In this document: in pieces, positions 1 through 4,490 of the stretch | Layout of the letters: each line of letters opens with the position of its first letter | Position numbering within the stretch: the first letter of the stretch is position 1 | Origin: an uncultured Bacteroidota bacterium | Lineage (GTDB): Bacteria; Bacteroidota; Bacteroidia; Chitinophagales; Chitinophagaceae | Reading direction: 5' to 3' | NCBI GenBank assembly: GCA_903881265.1 | Contig: CAIRSV010000346.1 | Coordinates: 1 to 5,412 of the forward strand | DNA length: 5,412 nt | Translations under genes and position numbers: made by a program | Notes under the pieces: generated by a model | The model's input: only the letters and a program-made list of their open reading frames with translations | Database searches by the model: none | Told to the model about the DNA's origin: nothing

Positions 1-476
1 GGGAAATTCAATTGCTCTTCGGTTGCATCCAAATTAAAAAATAATTCAAATACGGCATCGTGTACTTCATCAGGACGACAGTTGGCCTTATCCACCTTAT
101 TGATAACAACAATAGGTTTTAGGTTCAATGCCAATGCTTTTTGTAATACGAAACGTGTCTGAGGCATAGGTCCTTCAAAGGCATCCACCAATAGAATAAC
201 GCCATCGGCCATTTTCAATACTCGTTCCACTTCACCACCGAAATCACTGTGACCAGGAGTATCAATGACATTAATCTTCACGTCCTTGTAAACAACAGAT
301 GCGTTTTTAGAGAAGATAGTAATACCTCGCTCTCGTTCAAGATCGTTGCTGTCCATGATCAAATCACCTGTTTCCTGATTCGAACGGAAAACATTGGTCT
401 GATGTAAAATTTTATCGACAAGGGTTGTTTTACCGTGATCGACGTGCGCTATGATAGCTATGTTGCGTATGTTCAT
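1..476 (-). CDS. typA: Translational GTPase TypA/BipA, N-terminal part (cut by window edge)
   Basis: Only the first 158 codons are present; the gene continues beyond base 1. The product is the GTP-binding domain of TypA/BipA, an EF-G-like GTPase that binds ribosomes and assists large-subunit assembly and growth under stress. Visible GTPase motifs, in order: P-loop AHVDHGKT (residues 10-17), switch I RGITI (50-54), switch II DTPGH (72-76) and NKVDK (126-130), which gives guanine specificity. The opening MNIRNIAIIAHVDHGKTTLVDKI and the stretch ETGDLIMDSNDLERERGITI are typical of TypA; LepA and EF-G differ there. The start is the ATG at 476; its leader is AT-rich with no Shine-Dalgarno sequence. 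A promoter-like element lies 25 nt upstream. TypA is about 600 aa in this lineage, so roughly three quarters is missing because of the window edge and there is no sign of damage. Confidence 0.96.
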   Translation of the reverse strand, partial: MNIRNIAIIAHVDHGKTTLVDKILHQTNVFRSNQETGDLIMDSNDLERERGITIFSKNASVVYKDVKINVIDTPGHSDFGGEVERVLKMADGVILLVDAFEGPMPQTRFVLQKALALNLKPIVVINKVDKANCRPDEVHDAVFELFFNLDATEEQLNF

Positions 477-500
477 AATAATTTATTGAGTGTTTTTAAC

Positions 501-509
501 CAAACTATA
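501..509 (-). promoter_or_regulatory. Probable typA promoter, -7 element
   Basis: On the minus strand this reads TATAGTTTG, close to the Bacteroidota -7 consensus TAnnTTTG but with one extra base between TA and TTTG. Its last base lies 25 nt before the typA start, almost the same distance as the elements in front of frr, trmB and the lipoprotein. No TTG-type -33 element is clear upstream. An alternative is TATATTCG on the minus strand at 547-554, about 70 nt before the start. Confidence 0.4.
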
Positions 510-639
510 TCCACCTCAGGATGGTATGGTAAGGTTAAAAAGTGCGCGAATATACATGCATTAAATTAGTTATCTGCCTTTAATGTATGACTAAAGCGTT
601 AATTACATGAAAAGGTCAACGCCAAGAATAGGACGCAAA

Positions 640-659
640 ATCGTATTGCGCAACGCGAT
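640..659 (-). terminator. Near-palindrome after the hydroxylase stop, possible weak terminator
   Basis: The plus strand reads ATCGTATTGCGCAACGCGAT, a 20-bp inverted repeat with only two non-matching pairs. In the minus-strand transcript it lies 15 nt past the stop of the sterol desaturase family gene. It could fold as AUCG/CGAU, then a C-A mismatch, a G-U pair and two U-A pairs around a GCGC loop, followed by UUU. The stem is weak for an intrinsic terminator, so it could equally be a protein-binding site between this operon and typA. Confidence 0.3.
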
Positions 660-674
660 GACAAGCTTGATTGC

Positions 675-1592
675 TTACTTAGTCGCAGCTGTTTCCGTCA
701 AAGCCTTTCGCATTTCGTCGGCCGTTTGCCTGCTGCCATCGTGGCTCCACCCTGGCGGTTTAAACAGATAGTTGAATTTTATAGACAGGCTTGTATTGGG
801 TTTCGACAAGTCCTTGAAAAGCTGTTTCCATTCGTGAAAAATAATACCGATAGGATGATACGGATGTGCAGGATTTGTTGTTAACCCATACACCACTTGC
901 TCAGTCTCCAACTCGTGTTGAAACGTGCCGAATATTCGATCCCAAATAATCATTACCATACCCATATTCTTATCGAGGTAAATGACATTGCTCGCATGAT
1001 GTACCCTATGATGTCCGGGACTGACAAAAATTGATTCAAACCATTTCGGCATCTTGCGCACATATTGCGTATGCACGAGAATACCATAAATCTGACAGAT
1101 CGCATCCATCAATAAAATATCAAGTGGTTTGAAACCCAACAATATCAGCGGAATAAAAAACCAACACGACACCAGCGGTCTGAAGACAGACGAACGAAAA
1201 CCCGTGGTGAGGTTATACTCTTGTGACGAATGATGCGTGACGTGCACCGCCCATAAAAAACGAACCATGTGCTCACTGCGATGCTCGACATAAAAGCAAA
1301 GGTCAAGTGCGATAAATAAGAGCATCCAATAGAGATACTCGTTGGAGATGCTGATCAGATGAAACTGCAAGAACCACGTCATCATACCCAATACAAGCAC
1401 TTTACAACTGATGCCCAATAAGGTATTGGCCATATTGAGCCAAAAATTAATCAGGGTTTCTTTCACGGTGTGGAAGGCCTTCTTGTGATAATTACTCACA
1501 ATCACTTCAAGCAAAATCATACCCGTGTAAAACGGAGCAGAGATGGCAAGTAGCCAATTATCTTTCAGGTAATCTTGCAGCAGCGCAAGCAT
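675..1592 (-). CDS. Sterol desaturase / fatty acid hydroxylase family membrane protein
   Basis: A 305-aa integral membrane protein of the COG3000 sterol desaturase/fatty acid hydroxylase family, which uses a histidine-bound di-iron centre and O2 to hydroxylate or desaturate lipids. The histidine clusters are visible: HRSEH (residues 104-108), HVTHH (117-121), H174 and HHRVHH (194-199). Hydrophobic stretches near 13-34, 52-80, 86-103 and 143-172 place the metal site on the cytoplasmic side, as is usual in the family. The C-terminal PPGWSHDGS (279-287) is a motif I associate with Bacteroidota members. The substrate cannot be told from sequence; fatty acids, sphingolipids, carotenoids or alkylglycerols are all possible. 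I chose the ATG at 1592, which overlaps the frr stop by one base (TAATG) and implies translational coupling. An in-frame ATG at 1628 would add 12 residues inside frr and is less likely. A near-palindrome follows the stop. Confidence 0.9.
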   Translation of the reverse strand: MLALLQDYLKDNWLLAISAPFYTGMILLEVIVSNYHKKAFHTVKETLINFWLNMANTLLGISCKVLVLGMMTWFLQFHLISISNEYLYWMLLFIALDLCFYVEHRSEHMVRFLWAVHVTHHSSQEYNLTTGFRSSVFRPLVSCWFFIPLILLGFKPLDILLMDAICQIYGILVHTQYVRKMPKWFESIFVSPGHHRVHHASNVIYLDKNMGMVMIIWDRIFGTFQHELETEQVVYGLTTNPAHPYHPIGIIFHEWKQLFKDLSKPNTSLSIKFNYLFKPPGWSHDGSRQTADEMRKALTETAATK

Positions 1593-2155
1593 TAGACTGT
1601 CAGAAGTTCTTTCTCCTTCGCGGCGCAATGCGCATCCACCTCAACAATTTTTTTATCGGTGATCGCTTGTATGCGTGCTTCAGATTCTTTGGCCGCATCT
1701 TCGCTTAATCCGTCTTTTTGTAATTTCTTGATTTGTTCAATACCATCGCGACGAATATTGCGAACCGCAATCTTCGCAGATTCACCTTCGGCCATTACTT
1801 TCTTCACAAATTCTTTTCGTCGCTCTTCGGTTAATGGCGGCATATACAGACGAATCACAATACCATCATTTTGTGGCGTGACACCAATATTACCAGCCAT
1901 AATAGAACGCTCGATGGGCGCCAACATATTCTTCTCATAAGGTTGAATCGTTAAGGTTCTCGCATCAACGATACTGATGTTTGATACCTGAGCAATAGGC
2001 GTTGGCGATCCATAATAGTCGACTAACAAACCATCTAACATCGTTGGCGATGCCTTACCCGCTCTGATTTTCAATACCTCCGATTCGTGATGCGTGATGG
2101 CTTTGACCATCTGTTCGTTTACATTCTTTATGATAGTTTCTATGAGCTCTGTCAT
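1592..2155 (-). CDS. frr: Ribosome recycling factor
   Basis: RRF (187 aa, normal length about 185) works with EF-G in the cytoplasm to split the post-termination ribosome from mRNA and tRNA. Family marks are present along the whole chain: IRAGKASP (residues 30-37, equivalent to the usual RTGRA segment), YYGSPTPIAQVSNI (48-61), QPYE (71-74), NIGVTPQNDG (89-98), PPLTEERR (106-113), VRNIRRD (131-137, with the conserved Arg residues of the long-helix domain) and KDGLSED (147-153). The start ATG has no Shine-Dalgarno sequence; a good -7 promoter element lies 23 nt upstream, so transcription probably starts about 16 nt before the ATG. The gene is first in a two-gene unit, with its stop sharing a base with the start of the hydroxylase. 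No pyrH lies directly upstream, although pyrH-frr is a common bacterial order. Confidence 0.98.
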   Translation of the reverse strand: MTELIETIIKNVNEQMVKAITHHESEVLKIRAGKASPTMLDGLLVDYYGSPTPIAQVSNISIVDARTLTIQPYEKNMLAPIERSIMAGNIGVTPQNDGIVIRLYMPPLTEERRKEFVKKVMAEGESAKIAVRNIRRDGIEQIKKLQKDGLSEDAAKESEARIQAITDKKIVEVDAHCAAKEKELLTV

Positions 2156-2177
2156 GCTGTGTATTTTTAATCGGTTG

Positions 2178-2185
2178 CAAATTTA
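2178..2185 (-). promoter_or_regulatory. frr promoter, -7 element
   Basis: On the minus strand this reads TAAATTTG, an exact match to the Bacteroidota TAnnTTTG element, followed by CAACC. Its last base is 23 nt before the frr ATG, giving an expected leader of about 16 nt. A -33 TTG is not clear at the expected distance; an AT-rich tract lies there. Confidence 0.6.
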
Positions 2186-2352
2186 GTATTTAAAATAAAA
2201 ACAGTCAGAGATTTTTTTGATCAAGAGAAAAGCCTCAAAACACCTTGCATGTATCTGATCATAACCCTTTTAAAAAAGTGTTGCACACCGACGAATGATT
2301 GCGCTTGCATGCACGAGCATAAAATAAGAACCTGATTGACGAAATGTTTTAA
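2186..2352. other. Divergent intergenic core between frr and trmB promoters
   Basis: No supported gene or RNA lies in this stretch. It holds two copies of CTTGCATG exactly 60 bp apart (2244-2251 and 2304-2311), the second inside the 8-bp palindrome TGCATGCA (2306-2313). A long minus-strand open frame across this stretch continues antisense into trmB and is not believable as a gene. Confidence 0.4.
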
Positions 2353-2360
2353 TATTTTTG
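2353..2360 (+). promoter_or_regulatory. trmB operon promoter, -7 element
   Basis: TATTTTTG matches TAnnTTTG exactly and ends 23 nt before the trmB ATG, the same distance as at frr. A TTG at 2336-2338 is upstream, but the 14-nt spacer is shorter than usual for a -33 element, so only the -7 part is well supported. It probably drives all four overlapping genes downstream. Confidence 0.55.
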
Positions 2361-2382
2361 CTGCCATCATCGTATACATTGA

Positions 2383-3078
2383 ATGAAAGCAAAGAAACTC
2401 AAACGTTTTGCAGAAATAAGCACCTTCCCAAATGTGTTTCAATTTCCTGAACAAAGTAAAGACAAGTGGCAAACAATCTTCGGCAATAACAATCCGATTG
2501 TATTGGAATTGGCCTGCGGAAAAGGTGAATATACCGTCAACATGGCAAAAGCCTTTCCTGATAAGAATTTTATCGGCATTGATATCAAAGGCAACCGTAT
2601 GTATGTGGGCGCTAAAATGGCGCTGCAACAAGAAATAAGCAATGTTCGTTTTTTGAGAATTCGCATTGAGCAAATTCTTGACTATTTTAATCCACAGAGC
2701 ATCGCTGAAATTTGGATTACCTTCCCTGATCCTTTTCTTCGTGAATCAAAAGCAAAAAACCGACTGACGCATCATAAATTTTTAAAGATGTATCAATCGA
2801 TTCTAGTTGAGAACGGACTGATACATCTAAAAACTGATTCAAAAGAACTGTTTGATTTCACGAATGAAATGATCGAACATCATCAATGTCCGCTTGTAGA
2901 ACGTATTGATGATGTTCATAAAAATGGTACCCCTGCCTTTCCACTTTCGATATTGACCTTTTATGAAGGGATGCATTTAGTAGATAATCGCACGATACAA
3001 TACGTCAGCTTCAGATTACCGTCAACGGAAATTGTCGTACCTCCTAAAAAGAAACGCCATGAAGAAATCGATCTTTGA
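2383..3078 (+). CDS. trmB: tRNA (guanine-N7-)-methyltransferase
   Basis: This 231-aa SAM-dependent enzyme methylates N7 of G46 in the variable loop of tRNAs. The Rossmann SAM-binding motif I is ELACGKGEY (residues 42-50), and the acidic residue after strand 2 is D67 in IGIDIKG. The TrmB signature TFPDPFLRESKAKNRL spans 113-128, with D116 matching the catalytic Asp of the family's FPDP motif. TDS (151-153) and TFYE (192-195, the TxxE substrate/SAM-binding motif) follow. The FLRESKAKNRL version in place of the proteobacterial WHKKRHNKRR is, from memory, typical of Bacteroidota. The start ATG lies 23 nt after a -7 element and lacks a Shine-Dalgarno sequence. The basic, low-complexity tail (PKKKRHEEIDL) overlaps the next gene by 20 nt. 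It is the first gene of a four-gene operon. Confidence 0.96.
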   Translation: MKAKKLKRFAEISTFPNVFQFPEQSKDKWQTIFGNNNPIVLELACGKGEYTVNMAKAFPDKNFIGIDIKGNRMYVGAKMALQQEISNVRFLRIRIEQILDYFNPQSIAEIWITFPDPFLRESKAKNRLTHHKFLKMYQSILVENGLIHLKTDSKELFDFTNEMIEHHQCPLVERIDDVHKNGTPAFPLSILTFYEGMHLVDNRTIQYVSFRLPSTEIVVPPKKKRHEEIDL

Positions 3079-3277
3079 GGATGATGAAGGTTATGTGAAT
3101 GACAGCGGACTCTATGTATTTACAGCAGCGTATTTATTGAACCGCGGTTACTGCTGTGGTAATGGTTGCCTACATTGTCCGTTTGACTATAAAAATGTGG
3201 TGGACCTCGGTAAGAAAGAACGTTTAGTACAAACCCGCAAAGACACTATCAACGACGAAAAAAAAAGTGTACGATGA
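3059..3277 (+). CDS. Small Cys-cluster protein, DUF5522-like
   Basis: A 72-aa protein whose core GLYVFTAAYLLNRGYCC (residues 17-33) runs into CCGNGCLHCPF (32-42). This pattern, YCCGxGCxHCPY-like, is the hallmark I associate with the DUF5522 family, also known in eukaryotes. The four cysteines C32, C33, C37 and C40 plus H39 could hold zinc or an Fe-S cluster; this is inference, and the function is unknown to me. The tail after residue 48 is charged and probably disordered. I chose the ATG at 3059, where the conserved part begins soon after; an in-frame ATG at 3032 would add nine residues that overlap trmB further. The gene overlaps trmB by 20 nt and shares ATGA with the next gene, so it is embedded in the operon. 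An A9 run (3258-3266) near the 3' end is a possible slippage site. Confidence 0.8.
   Translation: MKKSIFEDDEGYVNDSGLYVFTAAYLLNRGYCCGNGCLHCPFDYKNVVDLGKKERLVQTRKDTINDEKKSVR
3258..3266 (+). other. A9 run with zero-frame slippery heptamer
   Basis: Nine consecutive A bases lie in the last codons of the DUF5522-like gene, read as gaA AAA AAA agt in the zero frame. A -1 slip here enters the frame of the next gene with no stop before its ATG at 3274. Whether slippage occurs is unknown; other A-runs (3637-3644, 4079-4086) show such tracts are not rare here. Confidence 0.35.
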
Positions 3278-3624
3278 ACACAGCCGTAAAAAAGAAAGCA
3301 ATACCACGAGAGGATGACTGGATTGAAAAAATCTATGGTATGGTTCGTCGTATTCCCAAAGGCAAGGTGACCAATTACGGCGCACTCGCAGATGCCATTG
3401 GAAGTCGACTAACCTCACGAATGGTTGGCTGGGCCATGAACAAAGCGCATACAGTGAAGCCCAGCGTGCCGGCACATCGGGTAGTCAATAGAGATGGCAT
3501 ACTCACAGGAAAACATCATTTTGCAAGCCCTACCCTGATGCAAGAATTATTAGAAGCAGAAGGTCTTACTATTATCGATGATCAGGTCGTAGATTTTAAA
3601 CAGCATTATTGGATACCCTCATGA
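3274..3624 (+). CDS. Alkyltransferase-like protein (MGMT family, no acceptor Cys)
   Basis: A 116-aa protein equal to the DNA-binding C-terminal domain of O6-alkylguanine-DNA methyltransferase. The active-site segment, normally PCHRV, reads PAHRVV (residues 66-71), so the alkyl-accepting cysteine is Ala67 and the protein cannot repair by alkyl transfer. Other family features remain: IPKGKVTNYGALA (27-39) with Y35 at the base-flipping Tyr position, the helix TSRMVGWAM (47-55) with R49 as the likely Arg finger, and NRDGILTGKHHF (72-83). This is the composition of ATL proteins, which bind O6-alkylguanine in DNA and hand the lesion to nucleotide excision repair; that role here is inferred from the family. 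The ATG overlaps the previous stop (ATGA), and its own stop overlaps the next start in the same way, so the cistrons are probably translationally coupled. Confidence 0.9.
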   Translation: MNTAVKKKAIPREDDWIEKIYGMVRRIPKGKVTNYGALADAIGSRLTSRMVGWAMNKAHTVKPSVPAHRVVNRDGILTGKHHFASPTLMQELLEAEGLTIIDDQVVDFKQHYWIPS

Positions 3625-4061
3625 AAGCAATCAAACAAAAAAAACAAGTGCTTGACAATTCAATGATCGAAGATGAATTCTTTGAAGATGCGATGTTGAT
3701 AGGCATAGTCTGCCCCTTGCCTTCGTATCAGTTTGTATGGCGCATCAATAAAGCCTTCAATTATATGTTTGAGCGCACACACGAATTTGAAGTGGAAGTA
3801 AAGAACGAATTTTATGAAGTGTATTGTTTTGCTGAAGAAGAAAAACTCATCGAACATACCATCTACGTGAATCGAAAAAATACCCATTTTCTTTTAGACG
3901 AAATCAAACATATTGATTTTATATGGATGATCAAAGGTGGGGCGCTGCCTCAAGAATACACCACGCAACTTCCTATGTATCTAAACGAGGTCAACGCCGT
4001 TGTGCATAGCTTTATCCTGAATCCACAACAATTAAAATCGAAACATCTTTTAATTCTATAA
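3621..4061 (+). CDS. IPExxxVDY-like family protein, function unknown
   Basis: A 146-aa soluble protein resembling a small Bacteroidota family named for its IPExxxVDY motif. The motif is degenerate here: LDEIKHIDF (residues 92-100) keeps only the Glu and Asp and has conservative changes elsewhere. Supporting similarities are the N-terminal segment LIGIVCPLPSYQFVWRINKAF (26-46), matching the family's hydrophobic strand followed by a W-x-(L/I)-N-x-A helix, the NRKNTHFLL strand (84-92), and the C-terminal LKSKHLLIL (138-146). No catalytic residues, signal peptide or membrane segment are seen. The family's function is unknown to me. The ATG at 3621 shares ATGA with the stop of the alkyltransferase-like gene; an in-frame ATG at 3609 would add four residues inside it and is less likely. 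It is the last gene of the trmB operon. Family assignment comes from memory of the pattern. Confidence 0.72.
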   Translation: MKAIKQKKQVLDNSMIEDEFFEDAMLIGIVCPLPSYQFVWRINKAFNYMFERTHEFEVEVKNEFYEVYCFAEEEKLIEHTIYVNRKNTHFLLDEIKHIDFIWMIKGGALPQEYTTQLPMYLNEVNAVVHSFILNPQQLKSKHLLIL

Positions 4062-4090
4062 ATTCATTTTCAGATTCTAAAAAAAACGAT

Positions 4091-4098
4091 TACTTTTA
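4091..4098 (+). promoter_or_regulatory. Possible lipoprotein promoter, -7 element
   Basis: TACTTTTA matches TAnnTTTG at all fixed positions except the final G. It ends 23 nt before the lipoprotein ATG, exactly the distance seen at frr and trmB, which raises confidence. No TTG -33 element is visible; the upstream sequence is A-rich. It lies in the 59-nt gap after the trmB operon, which shows no clear terminator hairpin. Confidence 0.4.
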
Positions 4099-4120
4099 TC
4101 CACAATTTTAAACGCACACT

Positions 4121-4471
4121 ATGTCACGATTCATCTTATTATGCTCCCTGATAGTCCTTGTAGGTTTCACCTCTTGTGTCAAAACAGTATCACGAAAAGC
4201 TTGTTTCACGTTTTCAAATTCAAACCCTAAAGTAAACGACACCCTCTACTTATTCAATTGTTCAGAAGGTTATCAAAAATCAATTTGGTATAATAACGCA
4301 GGCTTCTATCCTGGAGGCGCTGTGATCGATAGTTTGTCACGACATCAAAAAGTGGTTGTGACGGCTGCAGGCTCATACACCGTAACACTTCGTGTGGGGA
4401 ATGTCGATTTTTATACAAGTAGCACAGGCGGCTATAACGAAATTTCTAACACCATCACGGTTAACCCATAA
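4121..4471 (+). CDS. Small predicted lipoprotein with PKD-like beta-sandwich
   Basis: A 116-aa exported protein. The N-terminus has one Arg, a hydrophobic core (FILLCSLIVLVGF) and a lipobox-like VGFTSC with the lipidated Cys at residue 19. The mature part, about 98 residues, is rich in beta-strand patterns: ACFTFSNSNPKVNDTLYLFN (27-46), a Trp-Tyr segment (KSIWYNNAG, 53-61) and GSYTVTLRVGN (84-94). The last is the classic G-x-Y-x-V-x-L edge of PKD/Ig-like domains. The usual WxFGDG motif is missing, so PKD-like is a fold-level guess. C27 and C47 could form a disulfide after export. Residues after the lipid Cys (VKTVS) lack the acidic surface-export signal described in some Bacteroidota, suggesting the periplasmic face. 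Its stop is 19 nt before the likely start of the S41 protease, so the two are probably cotranscribed. No specific function is recognised. Confidence 0.8.
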   Translation: MSRFILLCSLIVLVGFTSCVKTVSRKACFTFSNSNPKVNDTLYLFNCSEGYQKSIWYNNAGFYPGGAVIDSLSRHQKVVVTAAGSYTVTLRVGNVDFYTSSTGGYNEISNTITVNP

Positions 4472-4490
4472 TTGATTTTCATTCCCAACT

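Noticed and set aside
1593..1628. Longer N-terminus for the sterol desaturase family protein from ATG 1628
   Set aside because: The added residues (MRREGERTSDSL) are charged, unlike the family N-terminus, and lie in frr coding sequence; the TAATG start is more likely.
1659..1940. 93-codon plus-strand open frame inside frr
   Set aside because: It is fully antisense to frr, whose product matches RRF along its whole length; the predicted peptide is Ser/Ile-rich without recognisable motifs.
2244..2313. Two CTTGCATG copies 60 bp apart, possible regulator sites
   Set aside because: Only eight bases each, with no extended similarity; this can occur by chance and no regulator is suggested by the context.
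2221..2673. 150-codon minus-strand open frame across the frr-trmB gap and into trmB
   Set aside because: Two thirds lies antisense to the well-supported trmB gene, the translation resembles no family, and its composition (many Cys, His and Phe) is what an antisense frame gives.
3224..3475. Minus-strand open frame over the DUF5522/ATL junction
   Set aside because: It is antisense to two conserved coding regions and has no family resemblance.
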